This document shows positions 39,783 through 48,979 of a stretch of 64,000 nucleotides of DNA, piece after piece. Location: contig NZ_JAFBEA010000006.1 in NCBI RefSeq assembly GCF_016908515.1, positions 124,001 to 188,000 on the forward strand, written 5' to 3'. This DNA comes from Virgibacillus halotolerans. Its GTDB lineage: Bacteria; Bacillota; Bacilli; Bacillales; Amphibacillaceae. Position numbers and translations under genes: made by a program. Under the pieces are notes generated by a model. It saw only the letters and a program-made list of their open reading frames with translations. It ran no database searches and was not told where the DNA came from. Positions within the stretch are counted from its first letter, which is position 1. Each line of letters starts with the position of its first letter.

Positions 39783-41156
39783 ATGGAAAATTTACTGCAA
39801 AATTTGATGTCAACTGAAGATCTGGCAGATAACTTTAAGGAATCCAAGCCCAGTTATAATGCACAGGAGGCATTAGATGAAGCGAATCGGTGTCTTTATT
39901 GTTATGATGCGCCTTGCATTACAGCCTGTCCAACCGGGATTAATATCCCTAGTTTTATCAAAAAAATTGCATCAGGTAACTTAAAAGGTTCAGCGAAGAC
40001 CATTATGGAAGCCAATCCTGTTGGTGCAAGCTGCGCCCGGGTGTGTCCGACAGAAGAATTGTGTGAAGGGGCCTGTGTACTAAATGATTCCACAAAACCT
40101 ATCATGATTGGAGACTTGCAACGTTTTGCAACAGACTGGGCTATCAAAAATGAACAGGTCTTGTTTAAAAAGGGAGAGAAAAACGGGAAAAACATTGCTA
40201 TTGTAGGTAGTGGCCCAGCAGGGTTGTCTGCTGCGCGTGAGCTTGGAAGAATGGGTTATGAGGTGACCGTTTTTGAAGGGAAAAAAGAAGCGGGGGGATT
40301 GGACACACATGGCATTGTTCCGTTTCGACTTCCAAAAGATATTTCTCTATGGGAAGTAGAACAAGTAGAAAATGTGGGTGTTGAAATTCGAACGAATGTT
40401 GAAGTCGGTAAAGATATTTTTACAGATGACCTTGTCCTTAACTATGACGCCGTTATGCTAGCTGTGGGTATGTCAAAAGTGCCGAAGCTTGGTATAGAAG
40501 GAGAGGACTTAGCAGGTATCTGTGATGCGATCGAGCTTGTCGAAGAGACGAAGAATAAAAACTACTCAGCTGAATTTGCCGGAAAGCGAGTAGCTGTAAT
40601 TGGGGCTGGAAATACAGCAATAGATGGTGCTACTACCTCGGTAAGACTCGGAGCAGATAATGTCCAGATTCTATACCGTCGAACGGAAGCGGAAATGACA
40701 GCCTATGAATTTGAATATGAGTTTGCCAAACAAGAAGGAGTTGAATTCAGATGGTTGACTGCGCCTAAGCGTCTTATTGGTGACAATAAAGGCTATTTAA
40801 AGCAGATGGAGTGTGTCCAGATGGAATTGCAGGAGACTGGAAGTGATGGACGCCGACGGCCAGTAGAAATCCAAGGATCCGAGTTTTTAATTGATGTTGA
40901 TATTGTGGTTAAAGCGATTGGTCAGACACGGCACACGCACATCATTGATGCATTTGGTTTGGAACATAACGGCGGCGTGGTGAAAGTAGATCCAGAAACA
41001 TACCTTACTTCCAATCCAAAAGTTTATGCTGCGGGCGACGCAATCTTTGGAAAGGGAATTGGTGAGGCAATGGTTGTTTCGGCTGCGCAGCAAGGAAAAG
41101 AGACGGCATACGCCATACATCAGCAATTAGTGGAATCCAGAACAGAGTGTGTTTAG
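39783..41156 (+). CDS. preT: NAD-dependent dihydropyrimidine dehydrogenase subunit PreT
   Basis: A 457-residue GltD-like flavoprotein that transfers electrons between NAD(P)H and PreA in reductive uracil/thymine catabolism. N-terminal 4Fe-4S cysteine motifs are CLYCYDAPCITACP (about residues 38-51) and CARVCPTEELCEGAC (about 85-99). Two nucleotide-binding folds follow: IVGSGPAGLSAARELG (FAD) and AVIGAGNTAIDGATT (NAD). AGGAGG precedes the ATG. Thirty-odd bases separate it from preA; first gene of the second island operon. Confidence 0.9.
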   Translation: MENLLQNLMSTEDLADNFKESKPSYNAQEALDEANRCLYCYDAPCITACPTGINIPSFIKKIASGNLKGSAKTIMEANPVGASCARVCPTEELCEGACVLNDSTKPIMIGDLQRFATDWAIKNEQVLFKKGEKNGKNIAIVGSGPAGLSAARELGRMGYEVTVFEGKKEAGGLDTHGIVPFRLPKDISLWEVEQVENVGVEIRTNVEVGKDIFTDDLVLNYDAVMLAVGMSKVPKLGIEGEDLAGICDAIELVEETKNKNYSAEFAGKRVAVIGAGNTAIDGATTSVRLGADNVQILYRRTEAEMTAYEFEYEFAKQEGVEFRWLTAPKRLIGDNKGYLKQMECVQMELQETGSDGRRRPVEIQGSEFLIDVDIVVKAIGQTRHTHIIDAFGLEHNGGVVKVDPETYLTSNPKVYAAGDAIFGKGIGEAMVVSAAQQGKETAYAIHQQLVESRTECV

Positions 41157-41192
41157 AACATAAAATAGACAATTGAATTTGGGAGGATGAAT

Positions 41193-42458
41193 ATGGCTGA
41201 TATAAGTATTAATTTTGCCGGGATTAAGTCTCCTAATCCTTACTGGCTTGCATCTGCACCTCCGACAAATACAGGATATCAGGTGCAACGCGCATTCGAG
41301 GCCGGATGGGGCGGAGCGGTATGGAAAACACTTGGGGAGCCAGTTTTGAACGTGACTTCGCGCTTCGGTGCTCATAGTTTTAATGGGCAGCGAGTAGCTG
41401 GTTTTAATAATATTGAATTAATATCTGATCGATCGATTGAGGAAAATTTAAAAGAAATTTATGAAACAAAAAAACGCTTTCCCGATCGGGCAATCATTGC
41501 ATCATTGATGGTGGAACCAAAGCGGGAAAAATGGCATGAAATTGTGAAGCGCGTTCAAGATGTAGGCGTAGATGGCTTTGAATTGAATCTAGGTTGTCCG
41601 CATGGAATGTCGGAAAGGGGTATGGGGGCAGCAGTTGGTCAGCATCCGGATTTAGTGGAGAAAACAACCTTGTACGCGAAAGAAGCTGCTGAGGTACCAG
41701 TGATTACAAAGTTAACACCGAATATTACAGATATTACCACAACTGCAAGAGCGGCAGAACGGGGTGGGGCCGATGCAATTAGTATGATAAATACAATAAA
41801 TAGCTTAATGGGTGTGGATATAGATACATGGAATACGATCCCAAATGTGAATGGCATGGGGGCACATGGCGGTTATTGCGGACCTGCAGTTAAACCGATT
41901 GCCTTGAATATGATAGGAGAATGTGCGCGACAACAGGATATTAATATTCCGATCTCTGGAATAGGGGGCATTTCGACTTGGCAGGACACCGTTGAATTTA
42001 TGTTGATGGGATCTGGGGGCGTGCAGATTTGTACTGCCGCGATGCACCACGGATTTAGTATTATCGATGATCTAGTAGAAGGACTGGAAAATTATTTGGA
42101 TGATAAGGGAATTGCCTCTATCAGTGAGATCATCGGTGCCTCAGTAGCAAAATATACCGACTGGAGCCATTTGGATTTAAATCATAAGAAAGTTGCCCGC
42201 ATTAATAATGATATTTGTATTAATTGCAATAAGTGTCACATTGCTTGTGAAGATACTGCACATCAGTGTATCGACATGCTCACAGATAAAAAAGGTGATG
42301 GTTATTTAGAAGTCAGAGAAGATGAATGTGTTGGATGCAATCTTTGCTCAATTGTTTGTCCGGTCGACGGGGCAATTGACATGGTGGATCTTACACCAAC
42401 AGAACCACCAATGTCATGGAATAATCGTCAATCCGCACTTCAAATGCTAAATAATTAA
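41193..42458 (+). CDS. preA: NAD-dependent dihydropyrimidine dehydrogenase subunit PreA
   Basis: A 421-residue protein with a dihydroorotate dehydrogenase-like FMN barrel (about 1-310) and a C-terminal ferredoxin domain with two 4Fe-4S motifs, CINCNKCHIAC and CVGCNLCSIVCP. With PreT it reduces uracil or thymine to the dihydro form. Active-site region NLGCPHGMSERGMGAAVGQ near 132-150. ATG at 41193 is used because GGGAGG lies six bases before it; an ATG at 41187 abuts the ribosome site. Confidence 0.92.
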   Translation: MADISINFAGIKSPNPYWLASAPPTNTGYQVQRAFEAGWGGAVWKTLGEPVLNVTSRFGAHSFNGQRVAGFNNIELISDRSIEENLKEIYETKKRFPDRAIIASLMVEPKREKWHEIVKRVQDVGVDGFELNLGCPHGMSERGMGAAVGQHPDLVEKTTLYAKEAAEVPVITKLTPNITDITTTARAAERGGADAISMINTINSLMGVDIDTWNTIPNVNGMGAHGGYCGPAVKPIALNMIGECARQQDINIPISGIGGISTWQDTVEFMLMGSGGVQICTAAMHHGFSIIDDLVEGLENYLDDKGIASISEIIGASVAKYTDWSHLDLNHKKVARINNDICINCNKCHIACEDTAHQCIDMLTDKKGDGYLEVREDECVGCNLCSIVCPVDGAIDMVDLTPTEPPMSWNNRQSALQMLNN

Positions 42459-42516
42459 TGGGCAAAAGGATGCTATCTAATATTCGTCTACTTACTTAAA
42501 TAAGGAGAATTCATTC

Positions 42517-43941
42517 ATGAAAAAGATTATTAAAAATGGAACCATCGTAACCGCTACAGATATATATACGGCAGATGTTTTGATTGAAGATGAAAAGGTA
42601 CAATCAATTGGTCAAAACATAAGTGATATATATGCAGAGGTGATTGATGCGTCAGGCTATTATGTCATGCCTGGAGGAATTGATCCGCATACGCATATGG
42701 ATATGCCATTCGGGGGCACTGTAACAACGGATGACTTTGAAACTGGTTCTATAGCCGCGGCACATGGTGGAACCACAACATTCATTGATTTTTGTTTAAC
42801 TGAGAAAGGAAAGTCACTGAAAAGTGCGCTTGAAAAATGGCATGCTAAGTCAGCAGATAAAGCCGTTATTGATTATGGATTTCATCTGCAAATTGTGGAA
42901 GCAAACGAAGATGTATTAAGAGAAATGCCCCGGGTTATTGAGGAGGAAGGAGTTACTTCCTTTAAAGTATTTATGGCTTATAAAGATGTATTGCAAGCAG
43001 ATGATGAAACTTTGTTTCAGACATTGGTTACTGCAAGAGAACATGGTGGTCTGGTAATGGTACATGCAGAGAATGGGGACGTTATTAACTATTTAACAAA
43101 TAAAGCGTTAGAAGAAGGAAATACAGATCCAATCTACCATGCACTAACACGCCCACCTGAGCTAGAAGGGGAAGCAACAGGACGTGCTGCCAAGCTTACT
43201 GCCCTGGCCGATTCTCAGCTATATGTGGTTCACGTAACTTGTCAAGAAGCGGTTGAACAAATTGCTGAAGCACGCAATAAGGGATTTCGTGTTTATGGGG
43301 AAACATGTCCGCAATACCTTGTGCTTGACCAAACCTACTTGGAAAGACCAGGCTTTGAAGGAGCCAAATTTGTATGGTCTCCGCCATTAAGACATAGTTC
43401 AAACCAGGAGATTCTATGGAATGCACTGAAGAGTGGACAATTACAGACTATTGGTTCAGACCATTGTTCTTTTAATTTTAAAGGTCAAAAAGAACTTGGA
43501 AAAGATGACTTTTCAAAGATTCCAAATGGAGGACCTTTTGTTGAAGACCGGTTTAGTGTTTTATTCTCAGAAGGGGTAAAGAAAGGCCGGATTTCTTTAA
43601 ATAAATTTATCGATCTCACTTCTACACAAGCCGCTAAGCTGTTTGGATTATTCCCGCAAAAAGGAACGATTGCACCAGGTAGTGATGCTGATATCGTTCT
43701 ATTTGATCCAAATGCTGAACGTACGATCTCGGTTGACACTCATCATATGAATGTAGATTACAGCGCGCTTGAGGGGATGAGAATAATAGGTGAACCTGTC
43801 ACAGTACTTTCGCGTGGGGATTATGTGATCAAAGATAAACAATTTGTTGGAAAACCTGGAAATGGTAAATATCTAAAGTGTAATAAATTTAATCATAACT
43901 CACTTCAAGAAAATGAAAAAGAGGATGATTTGGTTCATTAA
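42517..43941 (+). CDS. Dihydropyrimidinase, copy 2
   Basis: A 474-residue cyclic amidohydrolase with the classical metal motif DPHTHMDMPFGG near residue 58, carbamylated lysine in SFKVFMAYKD near 149, and ligands in MVHAENGDVI, VHVTCQEAV and GSDHCSFNF. It sits directly behind preTA, so it is the likelier dihydrouracil-opening enzyme of the pathway, with copy 1 possibly acting on a related ring. AAGGAG precedes the ATG. The downstream permease gene starts 95 bases later. Confidence 0.92.
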   Translation: MKKIIKNGTIVTATDIYTADVLIEDEKVQSIGQNISDIYAEVIDASGYYVMPGGIDPHTHMDMPFGGTVTTDDFETGSIAAAHGGTTTFIDFCLTEKGKSLKSALEKWHAKSADKAVIDYGFHLQIVEANEDVLREMPRVIEEEGVTSFKVFMAYKDVLQADDETLFQTLVTAREHGGLVMVHAENGDVINYLTNKALEEGNTDPIYHALTRPPELEGEATGRAAKLTALADSQLYVVHVTCQEAVEQIAEARNKGFRVYGETCPQYLVLDQTYLERPGFEGAKFVWSPPLRHSSNQEILWNALKSGQLQTIGSDHCSFNFKGQKELGKDDFSKIPNGGPFVEDRFSVLFSEGVKKGRISLNKFIDLTSTQAAKLFGLFPQKGTIAPGSDADIVLFDPNAERTISVDTHHMNVDYSALEGMRIIGEPVTVLSRGDYVIKDKQFVGKPGNGKYLKCNKFNHNSLQENEKEDDLVH

Positions 43942-44035
43942 TTTCATGTTTAAAGGACTAAGCTGTTTGATTTATAAAAAGTCAAGCAGCTTAGTAAAAC
44001 TCCTTAATTTATTTAAAAGAGGATGGAGAGGGACA

Positions 44036-45508
44036 ATGGGAAAGACTAATAAAAACAATGCTTACCTAAAGTCACCGGATTTACTTCCAATTGGTCACAA
44101 TGAGCGGAAGATAGGAATCATGGGATTTTTTGCAATGTGGGTTGGGATGGCCATACTTTTAGCAACCTTTGATATTGGCGCTTCCGGAGTACAGGGTATT
44201 TCCTTACCTTGGGTAATACTGGCAACGATAATAGGATGTATCGCAATTGGCACTATTGTTTCTATCGTTGGAGATATCGGGGTTGAACATGGCTTGTCTT
44301 TTCCAGTCTATATGAGGGCTCCATTCGGCATAGTTGGTACACATATACCCTCTGTAGCACGAGCCGTTACGGCATCATTTTGGTTTGGGCTAAATACGTA
44401 TTTCGGTTCAACTGCCATCAATTCCATCATCCATACTATCAATTCGGGATTTGATAACTGGGTGTTATGTTATGTTGTATTTGCCCTTGTGCAACTAATC
44501 AATACTGCTTCTGGTATTAAATGGGTGGAGCGATTTGCTGACTTTGCTGCTCCCATCATTATTGTTCTATCTTTAATCATTTATCAAACCTTGACAACAG
44601 CTGCAATTGAACAAGGGAAGGATGTTTGGGCTTGGGCAGAAAGTCCAATTACGGGAGGCGCTGCCGTTACAGCTTTTATGATCGTCATTTTTGCCAATAT
44701 GGGGTTCTGGGCAACATTAGGGTGTGATATACCTACTATATCACGGTTTTTTAAAGCACCCAAATTTGAAAGAAATTGGTTTAAACGAAACAGGACGAAT
44801 TTAATTGGCAGTCTGATCGCTATGCCATTGACGGAAACATTTATGATTATGATTGGTGCGTCGGCCCTTATGGTGGCAGGCACTTCAAATCCGGTTATTG
44901 CCCTGCAGGAGACGGCTTCAGGCTGGATGCTGGCTATGCTGCTTCTCATGATTGTGTTGACACAGTGGTCCACGAACACTGCTGCCAATATTATACCTGC
45001 TGCTGCTATTTTTTCAAACGTGCTGGGGCCTAAAGTATCAAATGTGATTGCGGTATTTGTTGTAGGTATAGTTGGGACGATTATTCAGCCATGGAGTGTA
45101 TACGAAATATTGACGACTGCGCTGTTATTCTTTGGGGCAGTGTTGTCGGCGATAAGCGGGATTTTAGTCGTAGACTATTATTTGCTGCGAAAACGAAGGG
45201 TAAATGTACAGGAACTCTACCGAAACGATGGACAATTCAAGTTTCATGGGGGCGTAAACATTGTCGGATTTATTGCCTGGGTGGTTGGTGGTGCTGTAGC
45301 CATTCTGATCATGGATTATTCATTTATCGTAGGCTTTGTGATAGCGGGAGCCATTTACTACTTCTTGGCCAAGTATTGGTATTTCAAAAAATTCCCACAA
45401 GCCGAAATAGAAGATCCCAGTGACGATAAGTATCTGGGAATTACTGTTGGACGTGATTGGGTCATTGACGAGGAACAAGGGGACGGTCAAGAAGATGTAG
45501 TGGGTTAA
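44036..45508 (+). CDS. NCS1 family nucleobase/hydantoin permease
   Basis: A 490-residue NCS1 family transporter (cytosine/purine/uracil/thiamine/allantoin family) with about twelve hydrophobic helices. The N-terminus LLPIGHNERKIGIMGFFAMWVG and the helix VYMRAPFGIVGTHIPSVARAV are the family hallmarks; it probably imports the island's substrate by sodium or proton symport. ATG at 44036 follows a GAGAGG site; the frame is open 123 bases further into the preceding gene without a good start. Substrate (uracil, dihydrouracil, hydantoin or allantoin) cannot be decided here. Confidence 0.9.
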   Translation: MGKTNKNNAYLKSPDLLPIGHNERKIGIMGFFAMWVGMAILLATFDIGASGVQGISLPWVILATIIGCIAIGTIVSIVGDIGVEHGLSFPVYMRAPFGIVGTHIPSVARAVTASFWFGLNTYFGSTAINSIIHTINSGFDNWVLCYVVFALVQLINTASGIKWVERFADFAAPIIIVLSLIIYQTLTTAAIEQGKDVWAWAESPITGGAAVTAFMIVIFANMGFWATLGCDIPTISRFFKAPKFERNWFKRNRTNLIGSLIAMPLTETFMIMIGASALMVAGTSNPVIALQETASGWMLAMLLLMIVLTQWSTNTAANIIPAAAIFSNVLGPKVSNVIAVFVVGIVGTIIQPWSVYEILTTALLFFGAVLSAISGILVVDYYLLRKRRVNVQELYRNDGQFKFHGGVNIVGFIAWVVGGAVAILIMDYSFIVGFVIAGAIYYFLAKYWYFKKFPQAEIEDPSDDKYLGITVGRDWVIDEEQGDGQEDVVG

Positions 45509-45533
45509 ATTGAATTTTAAGGGGGGCATATCA

Positions 45534-45764
45534 ATGTCACATTATGAAGCTTTTTTGGAAGAGAAATTGAAGATTGATAATTTATTTAAAAGAGGCTATA
45601 CCATTACTAGTGTGCAAGGTACGCTTGATGGGGATGTTGTGGAATTCGAACATAAAACGCTGAAACCAGGTAAAGAAACCATTCTGTTCACAAATCCGGA
45701 CAGCAGGAAATATTTTGCCACGTTGTACATCAAACAGCGTCAAAAGGAGGAAGAGGTCAAATAG
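45534..45764 (+). CDS. Small unknown protein in the pyrimidine catabolic operon
   Basis: A 76-residue soluble protein, start ATG with AAGGGGGG nine bases upstream. It has no cysteines and no membrane helix. A short N-terminal helix (HYEAFLEEKLKIDNLFKRGY) is followed by predicted beta strands (ITSVQGTLDGDVVEFEHKTL, ETILFTNPD, YFATLYIKQR) and a charged tail. It lies tightly between the permease and carbamoylase copy 2. I do not recognise the family; a small accessory or regulatory role is possible only by context. Confidence 0.75.
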   Translation: MSHYEAFLEEKLKIDNLFKRGYTITSVQGTLDGDVVEFEHKTLKPGKETILFTNPDSRKYFATLYIKQRQKEEEVK

Positions 45765-45790
45765 AGAGAATGAGTTGGAGGCGAATAAAT

Positions 45791-47026
45791 ATGGAGAAAC
45801 AAAAGATTCTTATTAACGCTGTACGTTTGAAGGATACATTGGAGGAGTTCGCTGATTTTGGCAGAACAGAAAATAATGGGGTCACCCGCTTAGCATTGTC
45901 TGATGTAGATCTTAAAGTCAGGAAGCATTTTCAATCCGAGTGTGAACATCTAGGGATGACGGTTGTGTCTGATGATATGGCCAATATGTATGCAACACTA
46001 GCGGGAATTAATAATGATCAGCCTCCAGTGGTTGTAGGATCGCATTTGGATTCCGTGAAAAAAGGTGGACGTTTTGACGGTGTGCTTGGTGTATTGACCG
46101 GGTTAGAAGTAGTCCGAACGTTGGTTGAAAATGGTATCAAGCCGCAGGTCCCTATCGTTGTTGCTAATATTACAAACGAAGAGGGTGCGCGATTTGAACC
46201 CGCAATGATGTCATCAGGTGTGCTTTCCGGGCGCTTTGATAAAGCAACCATGCTGCAGTCAACCGATACAGATGGGCTTACCTTTGGAGAAGCACTTAAA
46301 AATAGTGGCTTTGAAGGAAAAGAAGAAAATCGGTTAACAGATGCAGCTGCCTTTTTAGAGTTACACATTGAACAGGGGCCAATATTAGAAAGTGAATCAC
46401 TGCAAATTGGTGTCGTTGAAGGTGTAGTTGGCATGGTCAATTATGAAATCGAGGTTAGCGGTGAATCTGACCATGCGGGTACAACACCAATGCCAATGCG
46501 AAAAGATGCTTTGTTTGCTACGAATAATTTAATTACCGAAATACGGGAGAAAATGAATAAACTGGATGATAAATTAGTTTATACCATTGGCAGAATGAAT
46601 GTAAGTCCAAACATTCATACCGTCATTCCTAATAAGGTTGTGTTTACTCTCGAGGCAAGACATCAGGACACCAAAACCATTAGGCAAGTAGAGGAAATTA
46701 TTGAGGGGCTCACGGAATCCTCTGACAAAGAAAAATGTGAGGTGAAAACAACCAAACAATGGGATCGAAACACGGTATGGTTTGATAAGAAAATAGTCAA
46801 CTTACTGGAACAAACCACGAAAACTATCGGATATTCTTATAAACGTATGGTCAGCGGTGCTGGACATGATTCACAGTTTATTTCCACATATACTCCAACC
46901 GCGATGATCTTTGTTCCAAGTGTCAATGGTAAAAGCCATGCTGAAGATGAACTGACATTCTGGGAAGACTGTGAAAACGGGGTTAATGTTATCTTGCAGA
47001 CCGTTCTGGATTTAACAACAAAGTAG
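45791..47026 (+). CDS. M20 family hydantoinase/carbamoylase, copy 2
   Basis: A 411-residue zinc-dependent carbamoyl-amino-acid amidohydrolase. Motifs: GSHLDSVKKGGRFDG, NEEGARFEPAMM, ELHIEQGPILE, DHAGTTPMPMR and SGAGHDSQF near the C-terminus. As the last gene of the preT-preA-dihydropyrimidinase operon, it is the best candidate beta-ureidopropionase, releasing beta-alanine, ammonia and CO2. ATG at 45791 has TTGGAGG about eight bases upstream. It differs substantially from copy 1 at 36579, so the two are not a recent duplication. Confidence 0.88.
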   Translation: MEKQKILINAVRLKDTLEEFADFGRTENNGVTRLALSDVDLKVRKHFQSECEHLGMTVVSDDMANMYATLAGINNDQPPVVVGSHLDSVKKGGRFDGVLGVLTGLEVVRTLVENGIKPQVPIVVANITNEEGARFEPAMMSSGVLSGRFDKATMLQSTDTDGLTFGEALKNSGFEGKEENRLTDAAAFLELHIEQGPILESESLQIGVVEGVVGMVNYEIEVSGESDHAGTTPMPMRKDALFATNNLITEIREKMNKLDDKLVYTIGRMNVSPNIHTVIPNKVVFTLEARHQDTKTIRQVEEIIEGLTESSDKEKCEVKTTKQWDRNTVWFDKKIVNLLEQTTKTIGYSYKRMVSGAGHDSQFISTYTPTAMIFVPSVNGKSHAEDELTFWEDCENGVNVILQTVLDLTTK

Positions 47027-47112
47027 TGATTTTATGATAATGGTTGAAAGAAATCATGGACTCGTAAAAAGGTCTTGGGTTTCTTTCCACACATTGTCAT
47101 AGAGAGTCACCA

Positions 47113-48753
47113 TCACAAATACGATGGAGCAGCTTTTGATATATAGTAAGCCTTAATAGCTATTTCTAAGGCCAAGCGATTATTAGATTTCATAAAGTCC
47201 TTTCCAAGTAGTTCTTCTATTTTTCTGAGTCGATGATAAAGTGTCTGACGAACAATAAATAATTGTTCAGCGGCTTCTTTTTTAGAACCTTGGCAGTCCA
47301 AATATACTTCCAAAGTTTTAAAAAGTTCACTCTTCATTTCCAGATCATAGTTTAACACGGGACCTAAATAATCGTGAATATATAAATCTAACTGTCCGGC
47401 ATTGTGTTGTAAAAGAAGGAGTCGATACACGCCGATATATTCATAAAAAATGGATGAAGATATATTAGAACCTTGTAAAAAAAGAATTTTTTTAGCTTCT
47501 TGATAACTTGTTGTTAGGTCACATATGTTTTTATTCACCTTACTGATGCCAAAAATACATCCACTTCCATCAAACATGTTTTTCTCGCGAATTTCTATTA
47601 TTGATTGTACGATTTGGGAAAACTTTGATGTATCTGTTACGAGGCTATCTTTCTGTCGAAAAAATGAAATGATAGCAATATCATTTTTGCTAATCGATAT
47701 GGCAGGAAAGTATCCATGGTGTTTAAATAATGATCGAAACATCATTGATTGTTGTAATTTTATTTCGTTCCAATCCTCTTCCGGGTTTGTTTCTGTATGA
47801 TTCAATTGAATAAGGATCAGTCTATAGTATAAACTTTTAGCTGAGAAGGGTAAAATGGATTGAAGTTCATCTGAATCATACTCCTTCCCTTGTAATAAAT
47901 TTCGTACGAGTTTATCCTCGATATTCTGTTTTCGTTCTTCAATGGTTCTGTTCCTTAACATGATTTGTGCAATAGCTAATGCTGCACGGTCCATTACAGA
48001 AAAAAGAAACTCATTCAATATGTTATCTTCTACTTCTACTTGTAAACATAAATGTCCCCATGTTTGCCCCAGCCCCTTTACCGGAACCAACGCGAAATTT
48101 CCTTCATGAAGTGAAATAATACTTTCATGTACATGATATATATCAGAGCCAGAAAAGTAGAAACGAATCTGCTTCTCTATGTATTTAATTTCAGGTGGAT
48201 AGTAATAGGATCGTACATCATCTGTAATAAATAAGGTACTTTGCTTAAAACAAGCATGTAATTCCTGGAGAATTTTTAAAATGCCATTTGGTAATAGAGA
48301 AAGTTCATTGAATTTTGTTGATAACTCATTTAGCTGGCTGAGTATTTGGTGGTGTTGATTAATAATTAAAGAATGAAGATCCTGTGTGATATCAACGAAT
48401 TTTACGATTTCTTCAAATATAATGATTGGGTAATGGTGTTTATTTGCTAATTGAATAATTTCATTTGAAATGTGGTTGACATGTGTGCCCATTTCAACAC
48501 AAATACCTACAGTCTTTCTTTTTATTAAATTGTTAACATAGGTTAGTTCGGTAGGTGAATCGAGTTGTAGCCCAGCACCAGTTGTAAGAATCAATTCGCC
48601 TCCATTTATTAGGGATTCAAATTGATTCGTTTCCAATATATGAGTCCATTTAATCTGTTTATTTAATCCATTATTTCCAGCTACAACTTTGGCGTTTTGG
48701 AAAGTATTTCTCTTGAGAATTTCCTTGACCGTCAATTCAAAACTACTGATCAA
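47113..48753 (-). CDS. PucR family transcriptional regulator
   Basis: A 546-residue regulator: an N-terminal PucR sensing domain (about 1-130, starting VKEILKRNTFQNAKVVAGN), a GGDEF-like middle region, and a C-terminal PucR-type helix-turn-helix (about residues 480-535, GSKKEAAEQLFIVRQTLYHRLRKIEELLG). PucR activates purine catabolism in B. subtilis; relatives control other nitrogen pathways. TTG at 48753 is preceded by GGAGGG at about eight bases. It is divergent from the aminotransferase operon and flanked by the catabolic genes, so it is the likely island regulator. Confidence 0.88.
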   Translation of the reverse strand: MISSFELTVKEILKRNTFQNAKVVAGNNGLNKQIKWTHILETNQFESLINGGELILTTGAGLQLDSPTELTYVNNLIKRKTVGICVEMGTHVNHISNEIIQLANKHHYPIIIFEEIVKFVDITQDLHSLIINQHHQILSQLNELSTKFNELSLLPNGILKILQELHACFKQSTLFITDDVRSYYYPPEIKYIEKQIRFYFSGSDIYHVHESIISLHEGNFALVPVKGLGQTWGHLCLQVEVEDNILNEFLFSVMDRAALAIAQIMLRNRTIEERKQNIEDKLVRNLLQGKEYDSDELQSILPFSAKSLYYRLILIQLNHTETNPEEDWNEIKLQQSMMFRSLFKHHGYFPAISISKNDIAIISFFRQKDSLVTDTSKFSQIVQSIIEIREKNMFDGSGCIFGISKVNKNICDLTTSYQEAKKILFLQGSNISSSIFYEYIGVYRLLLLQHNAGQLDLYIHDYLGPVLNYDLEMKSELFKTLEVYLDCQGSKKEAAEQLFIVRQTLYHRLRKIEELLGKDFMKSNNRLALEIAIKAYYISKAAPSYL

Positions 48754-48792
48754 CTTGCATCCCTCCAAAATGTTAATGCAATACCAAAATGA

Positions 48793-48837
48793 TTTAACAA
48801 AGTGTGAAGTTACAATGTTACCAATTATTTGTATAAT
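48793..48837 (+). promoter_or_regulatory. Promoter P3 of the pyrimidine catabolic island
   Basis: TTTAAC-AAAG-TGTGAAG (48793-48809) is followed after 22 bases by TATAAT (48832-48837), the same geometry as P1 and P2. A weaker cre-like CAGTAAGCGCTACCA (two mismatches) lies downstream at about 48915-48929. Drives the aminotransferase gene and, divergently placed, may also affect the PucR gene. Confidence 0.65.
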
Positions 48838-48979
48838 AAATTATGAAGTATAGTTGAATGGTTGTCAATACAGGAAAAACAACACGGGGAGGGGAATATC
48901 GGAATAAACAGTAAGCGCTACCAATTTGAAGATAATGAACAAAAGATAAAGTGTTGCCAAAAGAAGGGAGAAGAAAAAA

